Shown piece after piece: positions 13,401 through 25,181 of a stretch of 64,000 nucleotides of DNA. Position numbers and translations under genes: made by a program. The stretch lies in NCBI RefSeq assembly GCF_022539665.2, contig NC_081331.1, forward strand, positions 1,832,501 to 1,896,500. Reading direction: 5' to 3'. The notes under the pieces are model-generated. The model was not told the DNA's origin. It did not search any database and saw nothing but the letters and a program-made list of their open reading frames with translations. The first letter of the stretch is position 1. Every line of letters starts with the position of its first letter. The DNA is from Daphnia carinata (lineage: Eukaryota; Arthropoda; Branchiopoda; Diplostraca; Daphniidae).

Positions 13401-16400
13401 AAAAGAAACGGTTTTGTCCAGATGGCGTTTCGGTATTCCCTCGGGCTTCGGTCTGGCCGTCTGATTCTACAGGCCGTTATATATATATATATACTGGCTG
13501 CGTTGTATTTGAGCAGTCAGACTGTCTTCTACCTGTGTCAGGTGCGCTAGTGCACTCGTTCGTCACTTGTTTCATTCTAGCTTCCCGCTTTAAAACACGT
13601 CGTTTCAGTCAAAAGTGATTACCTACCCGAATTGCCGTTTATTCTGCCGAAAAAAATGATCCACACTAGAGACATCCATCATCGTGGCGAATCTTTGCGC
13701 AACACTAAAAACGTACTCGAATCGTTGAATTTGACGTTGGCCGGTGCCGCGAAGGCAACCCACATCAGCGACAATAGCCAACAAAACACCAAATTCTTTT
13801 TCCAGTATTTCAAACGGTCAGTTTCCCCCTAGTATGGATGTCAACAGCTATTCTTTTAACGTTTTGTTAATGCTTTATTATGATTAATTGAGATGCCGTG
13901 AATGATTCATTTATCCGGCGATTTGGCATGCATTTATTAAATATCCTGTTTGATCTTTATGATTTTAGATCTGAAATGCGACTCCGCCTAGGATTTCTAC
14001 GCCGAAGAAGCACAGAGTCCGCGTTATCGGCACGGCCATCGCCGGAAGAGGCGCGAAAATGGTCGGAATCCTTTTCCGCTCTTATGGCATCGAAATGTAA
14101 GTTACCCATCAAACTATCCATTACTGCCGTGCACGGTAGGAGATTTACTGCACAACTTAGGTAGTTTTTTTTTCGGAATCGTTCGTCCCTTTTACTTTTT
14201 CTGGTGCTAAAATATTTCAATAATAAAAAAAATAGAAAAAACTTGAATTAAGAGGAAGTAAAGAGCGCAGCTTTAGAATAGGGAGAGGGCCAGGTGTGTA
14301 CGGGAGTGGCCGTCACTCATACACATGTACACGCACATCCCAAGGCCGCAACAAAAAAAAAGCTGCTTTTAGTGAATGAGAAAGAAACCAAGAGCCTTGA
14401 GCCAAAGTCTGCGGCATTCAATCGTGTCAAAAAAGGAAGGAAATAACGAGGAAAAGAAGGAACGTATAAGCTAAACCAAGCAGCGCATTTTCGCTTCATT
14501 CGATTGGGCGATTTGTTACTTTTGAACCGTTTTTCCCTTTTTAATGTTATCTCTTTTCTATTTATTGCATGCTTTCGTTATTTTGACTTGTGTGATGATA
14601 TAATAGCTCCCGCTGTTATTTTTTTGCTACTATTCGTAGCCTTTTTTTTCTCCCTATTTTACTTGATTTGACCATTCATCTTTTCCAGTCCCTCACATTA
14701 GCCTCTCCCGCGCGTTACGTAATTTAGTCTCGCTTTTGATCTAAGCTTGCGACCTTCTATCGAGGACCATCAAAAGTGCACTACCTAATGTATGTGCATT
14801 AATTTATTCAAAATAGTTTCCCAAAATAAATCGTGACCGCTTAGCTTTTTCGGCTCTTCCGGCTATCGTTGTTTTTATTGTTCTTTTATGGAGCAAGATC
14901 AATCGAATAGCTTTTCTTTATTGCCTCCCAACTTTGTCCTGTAGATCACGTTCGCGTTTTCCGTAAAAAGAAGGACGGGCCATAACTAAATTTAGACGGA
15001 AGATGCAAGTTTCAAAATTTGTTTACTTTCATAAAAATGGTCGTTCGCCGTGAAAAGAACAGCACCTGCGTAGATACTATGACGTCAACCTTGTCGTCCT
15101 GGACACCCATTCGCAATGCAGTCTATTAGCTTAGAAGTAGCTACGTTCGATATTGTATTCTCGTGTTTATTTTGGGAACATTGCCGATTCATTCACGCAT
15201 CGTTCGTTGAATGACATGACGGTGGTCGGGTATCGCTCATCCACAGGCAATTCAAAGACAAGGCGATCGATGGTTCCCTTCTCTCTCTCCCCGCATGGGT
15301 CCTGTGTAAGATGCGTGAGTGTACTGAACAAAAGAGAACGGAAACACTTTTTCCAGTGGTGTATAGGGAATCGCAAATAAGCTTTATATTTCATTCACAA
15401 TAGCGGAGTGTTTCGGATGTCGTCGTTGTTTTATCGAGTTTAACGTTACGTGAAGGGCAACGAAGTATCCCGGTTGGTTTAAACTATCTTTCGGAAAGAA
15501 GTAGCAGAGCACAAAGTTGTTATCTAAACATTTGCCCATCGCTAATCGATGAAAGAAACGGAAAGAAGAGGTGAAGAAGATAGTAATAGGGAACACCTAC
15601 GTCACAAACTTTCTCTAGAAACGGCTTTCCATAACACCTGGGCATATCCGGATGCGACCTCCTTTTGCTGTCTCTGCCCAGGTAGTCTATATATAATATC
15701 CGTTTTCTGCTTTCTCTTCTTTTCACCGTGCCCCGGGAGTTTGTTGAACTTGTCTATCACTGATTTATGATGGATGATGCAAGTTTTTGCGGAAGTATCC
15801 AACGAAGAAAAGCGTTCGGCTTTCTCACGTTACATTTAAAGGTAACGCATATGCCACCTTTGGCAATCCCGTCGCGTTCCTTTTCTCGCCTTTTGTTTCT
15901 CAGGAAAAGTGTAAAATGATTGACATTTGACACTTCTTGGTAAATCGTGCAAGTTTAAAATTTTGAATACTGAAAAGGATTGACACCGTATTCGGTTATT
16001 CATATGTTTTTTCGCGCTATCGTTTTTCAAAAGGAACATTGGACAAGCGAATAACACTTACAAGCTGATACATTTAGTACATGGTGTTGTCAATTGCCGA
16101 CTGTAAAATGACAGTGACGGCTTTGTTTGAAATGAATATATCTGCAGGTGTCTCACTTAAGTCAGTTGTCCGTTTCATGGCTAACATTATGACGGTACTA
16201 GTGACGAGAGAGGTCGAATGTCTGGTTTTCATTTAAATACACAGCTGCAGCAAAAATAAGCCCTTGCATTTGAAAGGCTAATTCACCGTTTTCCATCACG
16301 GAAATTGAGATACTGGAGGCCATCGTTATTAATCAGCATTTTTTCTGGTCTTTTGCTTTTTCCAGACGGAGCCGCCCTTTACCGCGCCTTTTTACTCCGC

Positions 16401-16920
16401 GAATTCAGCAATGAAAACCTGGAATTTTGGCTAGCTTGCGAAGAGTATAAAAACTCTAAACCGCAAAAACTTTCCGCTAGAGCGCAAAAAATCTACAATG
16501 ATTTTGTGGCCGTTCAAGCAACCAAAGAAGTATGTTTTGTAATCTTGGCCTGCTCTACTTTTTATTTTCGACTTCCACGAAAAATCTTTAACTTTCAGTT
16601 AAATTTTTTTTTTTTTTTTTTCTCAATCAGTTCAAGGATAGATAATGTTTCGCACATTACTAACCTACTCCCGTTTTTCTTATCTCTTGCCATAGGTCAA
16701 TTTGGATGCCGAAACGAGGCTCATCACATTGACCAATGTTCAATCGAATAACCCAGACCTTCATGCGTTTGACCGCGCTCAAAGGCGAATCCAACACATG
16801 ATGGAGCGCGATTCTTATTTACGCTTTCTCCAGTCGGAACTTTTTCTTGAGCTTCTCCACCCGGAACGCTATCCAGCATCTTCCGGTGACGTTTCAGACA
16901 AGTCATCTTCAGCTCCGTAA
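4414..16920 (+). CDS. R4-type regulator of G-protein signalling, multi-exon, 5' incomplete
   Basis: Accelerates GTP hydrolysis on G-alpha subunits (family knowledge). Exons: 4414-4525, 4632-4715, 5321-5475, 5720-5776, 5990-6125, 6219-6457, then either 9700-9812 or 13581-13816, then 13969-14096, 16366-16529, 16696-16920. Phases agree at every junction and give 471 codons with the 9700 exon or 512 with the 13581 exon, stop included. The exon at 13969 carries [11 protein letters not shown], like the conserved amphipathic N-terminal helix of R4 RGS proteins, then [12 protein letters not shown], the start of the RGS box. The last two exons give the rest, including [28 protein letters not shown] and [10 protein letters not shown]. 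The Glu and Asn of the G-alpha contact motif, the later contact Asn and the DSYxRFL Arg are all kept. The N-terminal 300 residues are Ser/Pro/Arg-rich low-complexity sequence, unusual for short R4 members. The start codon was not found. Which human R4 member is nearest cannot be decided by eye. Confidence 0.88.
6458..9699 (+). other. RGS intron, no other gene seen
   Basis: A 3.2 kb intron between exons 6219-6457 and 9700-9812. It contains AT-rich unique-looking sequence, T- and A-runs, and a short cluster of direct repeats of the type TGCCCATGACT at about 7200-7262. Several ORFs of 60-145 codons occur on both strands, but none has recognisable domains, splice partners or convincing coding composition. 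Confidence 0.5.
9700..9812 (+). other. Alternative RGS exon A
   Basis: This 113 bp exon begins after a CAG acceptor at 9697-9699 and ends before GTAAGT at 9813. It encodes 37 residues starting [15 protein letters not shown], rich in Ala and Ser. It enters in phase 0, matching the exon ending at 6457, and leaves two extra bases, matching exactly the one base needed by the exon at 13969. It cannot be joined to the exon at 13581-13816, because the phases disagree or give a stop. Its first codon is ATG in a fair context (GCAGATGG), so it could also be the first coding exon of an isoform with its own promoter. Confidence 0.6.
9813..13580 (+). other. RGS intron between alternative exons
   Basis: This 3.8 kb stretch is intronic for either isoform. 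It holds one minus-strand ORF with coding-like codons at 10583-10810, listed separately, and a short TA dinucleotide run near 13481-13493. ATG-led plus-strand ORFs at 13063-13260 and 13158-13550 reach possible GT donors (after 13246 and 13541). Neither fits the phase of the next exon, so they are not included in the gene model. Confidence 0.45.
10583..10810 (-). pseudogene. Possible ORF fragment of unknown origin
   Basis: A minus-strand ORF of 75 codons runs from ATG at 10810 to TAA at 10583-10585. Composition is balanced and coding-like: charged residues are spaced regularly and there are no homopolymer-derived lysine or phenylalanine runs. It lies inside an RGS intron on the opposite strand, with no neighbouring exons that I can connect. 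It may be the remnant of a transposon-borne or captured gene, or chance. I do not recognise the family. Confidence 0.2.
13581..13816 (+). other. Alternative RGS exon B
   Basis: A good acceptor (TTTCATTCTAG) ends at 13580, and the donor ACG|GTCAGT follows 13816. The 236 bp exon enters in phase 0 and leaves two bases, the same phases as exon A, and runs directly into the RLGFL-encoding exon at 13969. A second acceptor (CGTTTCAG) at 13601-13608 is possible but would need a different upstream phase. The encoded roughly 78 residues include an in-frame Met at 13656 and the motif [12 protein letters not shown] just before the R4 helix. It could be a spliced-in exon or the first coding exon of a downstream promoter. 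Confidence 0.6.
14097..16365 (+). other. RGS intron inside the RGS box
   Basis: A 2.3 kb intron splits the RGS domain after the [13 protein letters not shown] segment. The donor is T|GTAAGTT at 14097 and the acceptor is TTTTTCCAG ending at 16365. The content is AT-rich with no gene or repeat that I can support. Confidence 0.7.
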
Positions 16921-18180
16921 AAAAACAAAACAACAACAGGAAAAAAAAAAGGCACCAGCTACAGCTAGCCCACCAACCCAAACAAACAAATAGAGCGCTG
17001 TAGAGGCTGGAAAACCGGGCACTGAACCGATGCAAGAGAAAGAATACTTTTTTGTTTTATTTTTGGTTTTGGTTGGCTTTCGCCCCTTTGGCGTCATCGT
17101 CCGTCACGTTCTATTTTCGAATCGTATCTTCTCACAGCAGAGCTGTACTGTGATATTACTGCTCCCGTGTCCTGGTTCTGCAACCCTTCATTTTTATGGT
17201 TACCCCTCTTTTCGTTTCCCCGATATTTATTTACTGGAAAGAAAAACAGCGGTGTCCACTAATGTACATAAAGACAGACGTATTATCGTAATTCCTTTTT
17301 GGAATGGCAGTGCTGACTCAGAAGACTCGTTGACCAAAGGGTCTAAACGGACTAACCAAATGTTTCGCAATTTTTTCAACCAGTTTTCCTTTTCATTTTT
17401 TGTTGTTGTTAAATTCGATTTTTTCAAATGTTGACTTTCAACAACACGAATCACTCGCAGACACACACGGGAAAGGAAAAGAAACTATTCGAAACACCTA
17501 CATAACGAATCCGGATATCCGGATAGATCTCCTGTTTTCGTCACTTTTCAACGCCGACTCCCGCTCCCGATTTTTCGATTTTCCGAAACCCAATTGAGCT
17601 GTGCTGCTGTTGGCTTGGGGCGATTCGCGAGTCTGATGACGTCACTTGAGCCCTATATACCGTCATATTGTCTTAAAATGCATACATCTATATACAGTCT
17701 AGATGCAGTATATATTTATCAAACGCTTTGCTTTCGTAATTACTGATGATGTGTGTTACTATATTTTGTGTCCGATGGTCGAAAGAATTTAGGGCACCAT
17801 TCCATGATGCCGTTACAACTAGTCGTCTCACTAGCACCTAACCAAACATCATTTCTCGCCAACGTCTTCTTTTTATTTATTAAAGAATGAGGCTAGAACA
17901 GCTGTTAATTTTTTCATATCGATGACCCCCCACATCCCCTTGCTCCACCCCAAAAAAACAACCATCCCGATGCTAGTACTGATGTCTGTTTTGTCCAAGT
18001 TCGTTTCTTTTTCTAGTCTGATGAACTGCGTTTTTGCTACCACAATTTGATACAAAGACGGATACACTGAATCACCTCGATCAGTTATTGAAAAATTTGA
18101 ATTCTAAATAAATGAATAAATTTATATATCTATACATGCATACCTTGTATCCATCATGTAAGTAATAAAAATGTCTTGAC
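16921..18180 (+). other. RGS 3' untranslated region and polyadenylation signals
   Basis: Sequence after the RGS stop is AT-rich and non-coding. Candidate polyadenylation signals occur at about 18107-18119 (overlapping AATAAA copies in AAATAAATGAATAAAT) and near 18166 (AATAAA). No other plus-strand gene intervenes, so a UTR of about 1.2 kb is plausible. The end point is inferred. Confidence 0.4.
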
Positions 18181-21100
18181 GAGATTGCAATTTAACGAGG
18201 GACGCTTAAACACTGTACAAAGGTTGTTTCTCTTGTAGCGTGTCCTTCGGTTTTCTTGATATCGATCGAATCTTTCACTTCGAACGCAATGCGTCGATTT
18301 TTCCGCTCAGTTGATTACAACTGTCTGCCAGCGCGCGTTGCTCAGATGTCTGGGCTAATAACCAAGCACAAACATGCATCCCAGCAAACTGGGTCGAGGT
18401 TGTAGTTGTTGCACAGTTTGGTTATGTTGTAGACTATTCTTTCAAATCCTTTCCCAGCAAGTAGCTACCCGTCTCTCCGGACGTCCGATTCTAGTGTACA
18501 CGTATGTCCTCCAGACAGGCAGTAAATTCAGGGTTCGGGTAAGATGAGATGCCTTGCCGGTAAGGAATGACGTAAACAAGCATGACTACGGTACAATGTG
18601 GATTACCCAAAGAGGTTGCAAAAATTGGTTGATACATCATTTTTCTTTTATTTGCTTTTTTTTTTCAAATTGGATAAGACACAAACAAAACCTGATAGCA
18701 AATAACACACACAACGGGGGAAGCTTGCGGCCAAGCGGACATCAGGTTTTGAACGAACCATGAATCACGCACGATATGTAGCTGACGTGATGAAGAATCT
18801 TCGCCTCCATTGCACTTGTCGTTTGTTTTATTTCATTTTTGTTGCTTCATCCTCACATAAAAAGAGCCAACAAGAAAGTATGCAACACAGTTAGGGAGAG
18901 GAAAAAAAAACACGCTAGAATCGACTGTGATGAACGTAGTGATAAGAGGATTATATGGCGCGTGCGGTGTTCCGAAGGCCAACGGGATCGTTTGTAAGGG
19001 AAACCGCTTACACGTGTGCTTTCTCTTAAAGTAACAAGTTAGTAAGCAATTCTGGAGAAATTGAAGGACAGAAGAAGACAGAGAAAATACACTGAGGTGG
19101 AAACAAGTTCGTATCTCAATGCACAGAACTAATGACAGAAAAAGGAAAGTAATTTCTTCGAACACGGATATCTAGTGAGCTTTTATCGGTTATCGGTTTC
19201 CGGTGTTTTTCTAAAATTTCAGATATTGCCTGAATTTTAACGATCTTTTTTCGTGCCATTTCGCGTTTCATCATCTTCTTTATGGGTCGCAGCTGTTCTA
19301 AGACGTACCCCTCATCTCGCCTCAAAGCGCTTTGCGAGAGTTTTCACCTAAAGCACACCTTTAACCTTCAAACTTCGTCACGATATGGCGGCTGTCTCTC
19401 TCTTTACACGCATTTACGTCGCGTTCTCGATATAAGCGCGTCCTTCTAGCTTCTACGAATCGAATTGACAGGCAATTAAACCTGATGTTTATGACTTTGA
19501 GGCACTCCTAATGGCATCTTTCTCACTTTCCTTTATTATTTGGTACCATCGTTTCGATTTACTTTTTTACTTTTCGCAGGCAACTACCCTCTTTTAACGT
19601 CTCTTGCTTGATCAGACACAGAAACAGTGTACTTGCAGGCATATAAATTACAAGTAGAAGACGGAAATTAAAAAAAAAGAAAAGATTTGGAATTGGTTTT
19701 TGTTGGGTGATAAGTGGAGGCCGATAGTGTCTAGAAAATAAGAGGTAAGCGAACTCGAGATCCTTAACAGTTGACAATCCGTTCCTCCTAAATCAAACGA
19801 CATGAAGGACTTGATCACCATGGTGATATCAAGCCGGCAGTTGATCAAATAAAGAAGTCTAAAACAGACACGCATCATCGCGAAAGCACACCATTGATAA
19901 CAAATTCTGTATCCTTTATAGAAAAAGCTTTATCTCTTTTCGTTCATATCAAATCAATGTCTCCGACTGAACACAGCGGAAGCAACAAAGAAAGACTATA
20001 GTTGTGTGGAACGTGCAAAACGTCTTTCACCTTCGAGATTAATCAATATCATTATTGCTGTCTTCCTTTTTACCCTTGTTGACTTTGGCATGACTTTGAG
20101 GAGAACGCTTTTCTTTTCCGTAGGAAGACAAAGATAAAAGATAAATACTTGTGTAAGATGGTTAGTTACATTTTTGGTAGCTGACCTGTGCCACCTTAGC
20201 TTTAAATGCTGAAAAGGAAAGATAACGCTCGTATTGTACGTTCCGGATTTTGATTTTCAAGCTAGTCTTTCAACATCAGAAATTAGGAGGTCGTCATGGA
20301 AAAAGCGATGCCACGTGAATAGTCCGGTCACGCGTGCGGTCAAGCATAGATGACGGAAAAAAGGGAAACCCACATTACACCAACGGCTGAACTCACGTAA
20401 CCCTTATTTAAGTAACATGCAATTCAATGTGTATCAATAGGTCAGGTGGTTTTCGTTAACATGATCAAGAGCCGTTAGCTGTGCGTTATACCATTAATCG
20501 GAAAACTATTAAAACTGTTACCGACACGTTTCTTTCTGTCACGTGAACGTTAAGCGCCGCAGAAAAAAAAGGAGAACCATACAGTTGCAATGTATTGGTT
20601 TAAAAGCAATTCCGTTTCCTCTGGAAGGTGCTATAGCTTTTTAAATTCCTCAGCGGGTGCAACAGGCACAACATCTGCGAAAATATTTAAAAATTGAGAG
20701 CTTGTCACGTTTAAAGAAAGTTTTGAATATTTCTCAAAAGGATGGCCGTCTGAAACCATGAGCAAGCGCACGGTGTAGAGTAGACGTATTGACGGGAAGA
20801 ACGTATAAAAAGAAACTTCTGAAAATGAAGAAACGAAAGCTTCATGGAAGTAAAAGAAACTTCATTATCTCAATTGTGGGGAAACGAACCTTTTTTCCCT
20901 CCCTTTTATTTTTGTCGTCTAGAATGCAAGCCGAGCGTGATTACCGTGTGGTCTAGTTTTCTATTTCAACGTGACAAAATGGCTTCTTCGGGCCGCACGC
21001 AGTGAACTTGTGAACAATTGCTGACGCCAAGCCTATACCAATTGTACAATACAACAAAACCAGCCATTTGAAAATTCAACTGAAATAAAATAAAGGACGA

Positions 21101-22410
21101 TTCAATGGTTTAGAAAAACTCAAAACGTTGGATGAAATTCTGAGAAGTGGTTTCTCTTGCAAAAAAAGAATAATAATAAAAATAATAAATGTTGAGCCGG
21201 TTAGCTCGAACCGTTCAATATTATCTTCAATTTGGGGTAACAGACCTAACGGATGGAATTACTGTTCATGCATCAGCGTTTTTTAAATTAAGAGCACACG
21301 AATATAATTAAAGAATCAACTCGTTGTACGCGCACCAATATATTGTTTACGTTTTGCTCCAGCACAACCTGACCTGCAAATATGGAAGTAAAGAGCACAT
21401 TTATTTAATTTGCGTACGCAAATGAAGAAAAGACCCTGAGAAGTCGCTAAACATCCTCGGTGTTAATCTCTGAAAAAGGTGCTAAACTTCTCCATCTCTG
21501 TCTTTTTAGCAATGCGTTACTCGTTTATTGATATAAAAGTCTCTATTTCACAATTCTAACCGAGCAAAATACAGGGTGATATTTAAATACAAACCTTGAT
21601 TTGCCACTTGTCAAACTGTCGCAGACGGGCTTTAGGGAAGCAAGAAGAACATTTGAGGGGAACCAGTCTTGACAGCGATCTCATTTTACGTTACTTGACG
21701 GCCAATTGTAACAAATGTTACGGGCAAGAATCGGGCGTCAACATGTGTAAAACGTACGAATGACAAGGTCTCCTTCCGTTCCTGATTGTTAAATGACATC
21801 GCGAAATGACATACTATTTTTTTCAGGGCTACAACATAAAGATTTAAATCGGCTAGACAGCTACAACCCGTTACGTTTTCTTTCTTTCTTTGCGTTTTCT
21901 AGATCGTTTCCATCGAAACCGAAAAATTCGTTTCTTTTCAAGGTTCCATCTGGAGTACAATTTATATTAGGCACTATGGCTACAGTAAAAATGTGGTGTG
22001 ATTTTCTAAACAAGTAGGTGTTTTTTCATTTGATGGTAAAAGACAACATATGCTGCTCAAAAGGGTAATTTCAGCAATGGAACAAATTTAAAAAAATAAA
22101 AATATAAAGAATTTCGAGGTTGCGGAAGTCTAAGCAAAAAGTATGTCAGATGCTGTTTAGCCCTCGTCTTTAGACTGACAGCATTTTTGTTTTCGTTTCC
22201 CTTGACTAAATTGCTTATTTGGCAGGTTACCTTTTTATCAAAATGGTACTTAGATAACGTAGTGGTATCTAGATGGAATTGCCCCGAATCCCTCTACTGG
22301 CTTCCCCAGTTATTTTTGCTGATGCCTGCAAATATAATGAAGATTAGATATGTTTAGTAGTTCGACTGTAGAGTGAACCAAATTTTCCTGGTTTCTGTGT
22401 CAGTGTCAAA
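18181..22410. other. Intergenic region between RGS and AMFR
   Basis: This is 4.2 kb of AT-rich sequence with short A- and T-runs. ORFs on both strands are at most 110 codons and show no domain, signal peptide plus splice pattern, or family resemblance. The AMFR promoter must lie in the right-hand part, but I see no clear TATA or initiator element. Confidence 0.5.
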
Positions 22411-24538
22411 ATGCCCGTCTTATTACTTGAGCGATTACCTCTCCCGAGTTTGGAAGCCTACGCGGTTGTCAGTGTTTCCCTCCTGGGCTGGTCTCTTCAC
22501 TACGCAGCAGAAAAGACTCTTAACCCTTCATGGAGAATGCAGTTTGTCGAAACGAGAAACATCAGCCAAGATACTCCAAATACGCTGCAAGTGTACATTT
22601 CAACTATCTTGTCCCGTTACTGGCTAAGTTCCAGAGCTCAAGATATTGTTTCGTTTTCAATCCATGACAGTTTATGCATTTGGGTAAGAAAATACTGTTT
22701 ATTTTGTTACATTTTCATAAAAAGATTTTAATCACTTCTTCATATACTGACCTTATTTTCAGACTGTTGTCAACATGGCTTACTGCATTCTCGTACTATT
22801 TGGGAACTGGCTCCAGAAACAAGTATTTGGTGAGCTAAGAGTATCAGAACTTCAGCATATCAAAGACAAGTTCTGGAACTTTGTGTTCTATAAATTCATT
22901 TTTATATTTGGCATCATAAATGTTCAAAGCATGGAAGGTGTGATATTGTGGGGGTCCTGGTTTTCTGTAATTGGTTTCTTACACATCCACGCTCAACTAT
23001 GCCAGGACAGATTTGAATACGTAACTGGTTTCTGTCTACTTTAATCTTCAATAGGTTTTGGAATTATACTAATCTTTTGCTTGCCCGAATCTAGTTATCA
23101 ATGACTCCTTGTACCCCTTGGCATCGGCATTTTCGCCTGCTCATCCTCTTAGGATTGATACTGCTCTCATCAGGCGTACTATTTTTGGTTTGTCTCGCTG
23201 TTGGTCAACGGGCCGGATGGATAACTTTCGCCTTGGTGGCTCCGGAATGTGTATTGTTGGCTTTACGTACCAGCCATGTCATCGCCCGATACGTCCTCTA
23301 CCTGCAGTCTTTTCAGCCCCCTGTTCATCAGCTCTCTCAAGGTTACTTGAGTTGCGCATTTGCAACAAAGACTCTCGATGTGCACAAACATCTGACGATT
23401 GTTGATCGTACGTACTGATCATAGGGTGGAGTCCTACATCGTACTACGTGGAATTGGCGGTGGAGATCTCATGCCTGGTCGTGGATTTGGCACATCACGT
23501 AAGAAACATAATGTATTAGTTTAAGGTGGCTGAATATTTGTTTTTTTTTTCTGAATTTATTCAGATCCACATGCTTCTACGAGCGAATATGCTGCTTTCC
23601 ATGGCATCTTTGGTCATTTTCATGCAATTGCGAGTGCTGTATGAACAGCTGTGTGGTCGACTTCGCCGTCACGGAAATTATCGGCGAATGCTGCAAATTG
23701 TGCAGACAAGTTGTCCTCTGGAACGACGTTACTTCGAACTCGAGTCTGAGTGGGAGGATAACAAATGTGCCATTTGTTGGGAAGCAGCCGCCGTTGCCAG
23801 GCGACTTCCATGTGGCCACCACTTTCATCATGGTATTGAAAATGCTGAGCAAACGTTTTTCTTGAAATCACGAAAGACGTCCGTGTCTTGCATATAATGC
23901 ATAATAGGCTGTCTGCTACATTGGCTGGAGCAGGATCCCACTTGTCCAACATGTCGACGTCAGTTGTTGGAAGATGATTCCAAAAACGGGATCACTGGTT
24001 TGCAATCCCGATCCCGTGATAATGCAAGTTTCACATCTTGGACGAGTTGGAGTCGATTGTTGCAACAAAATGCCGATGCTTCCCTAGGATCAGCTTCAGA
24101 AAACTCTCAATTGGAAGCTTTAGCTGAACAGGTATGAGAAAAAGAATTAATTTTAAAAAATTATTCTTTACGTACACTTTCAATGCTGGTATGTAGGTAC
24201 ATCAGATGTTTCCCGACTATTCTTTCGGAGTTCTTGTAGATGACCTGCGGCAAACAGGCTCACTCGATTTGACTGTTGAGAATATCTTGGATGGACGTCT
24301 GCTTCCGACGCTTCCTAGCTTCCAGCAAGAACCTAGTCTTTTAACATTGCCTACGTTCCCAACGAAAGAAGGTAATTCTTGCGACTCCTCTGAGGATTCG
24401 GATAAAATTTTTGTCGATGATCCCAATGAAAGACAAAAAGTCCTTCATTTTCGTAAGCACGATTTGATTGAAGAAGCTAGAAGTCGTTTTCTGCAAAGAC
24501 AAGTCGTCAATAGTGTTTCCCCTAACCTTGAAAGTTGA
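22411..24538 (+). CDS. AMFR: AMFR/gp78-like ER membrane E3 ubiquitin ligase
   Basis: ER membrane RING E3 ligase of ER-associated degradation, ubiquitinating misfolded and sterol-regulated proteins with UBE2G2 (family knowledge). Exons 22411-22683, 22763-23020, 23095-23341, 23425-23498, 23565-23832, 23908-24131 and 24197-24538 give 561 residues. The N-terminal half has several hydrophobic segments and gp78 signatures such as HIKDKFWNFVFYKFIFIFG and MASLVIFMQLR. The RING-H2 ligands are C352, C355, C367, H369, H372, C375, C386 and C389, split by an intron after H373. A CUE ubiquitin-binding domain starts near residue 445 (HQMFPDYSFGVLVDDL). Residues 525-549 (NERQKVLHFRKHDLIEEARS onward) match the E2-binding G2BR helix. 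The protein ends 12 residues later, so the C-terminal VCP-interacting motif of vertebrate gp78 is absent here. The alternative ER ligase HRD1/SYVN1 is excluded by the CUE and G2BR. Confidence 0.95.
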
Positions 24539-25181
24539 TCCGTACGTGATTCTTTGTTCTGGTTACCCGTTTTCTTTCAGTTCCCAAGTTTTTAACGTAA
24601 TGAAACAACATGTCTTCTTGTCCAGTTTGCATGCATAGCCATCCACGCGTAGTTCGGGCCTTTTTTTGTGGGAAAAGATGAACAACGAAGCGTTCGCTTG
24701 ATTGCAGTCGCACCCGAATGATGGAATTCGTTCTGCATTACCTAGTCCAATCACAGACTGCTCACAAGGGCATACTACTGTGATTTTACTAAAACTGGTG
24801 TGCAACCTATTTTATAACGGCCCAGTTTTTGTAGAAAGTTGTTGAAGGGAAAGGTTGATTTAAAACGACCATCAGACGAGCGATTTAAAGTTTTTCTTTA
24901 TTATCTGAGTTTAGTTTCATAACAGCGGCGTTATGGTTTGTAATAAACCGCAGCCTTTAACGCAAATAAAAGATTTCTCTCAAGTTCTGTAGGAACATTC
25001 TGGCTGATGTTCACTAGACGTCAATCATGAGGTATCCCCCAGTTTTACTTATATAGAAACTCTTTGCCTTTTAGTCAAGATCGGTATGTGTTTAATTATG
25101 TCAACAGTGCCTTAACAAGGTCGTCCGCGGTTAATGTTGGTTTTCCAAAATTTAAATTAAACCAAAATGTACAGGAAGGTG
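24539..25181. other. Convergent 3' ends of AMFR and PUS3
   Basis: This 643 bp gap separates the AMFR stop (plus) and the PUS3 stop (minus). AATAAA occurs on the plus strand at 24942-24947 and again near 24965. On the minus strand an AATAAA (plus TTTATT) lies at about 24897-24902. The two 3' UTRs could therefore overlap by some tens of bases. No further gene is visible. Confidence 0.5.

Noticed and set aside
13063-13550. ATG-led ORFs with possible donors before RGS exon B
   Set aside because: Neither phase fits the next RGS exon, and the second contains translation of simple sequence.
23577-23952. Long minus-strand ORFs across the AMFR RING exon
   Set aside because: They are antisense shadows of a strongly conserved coding exon.
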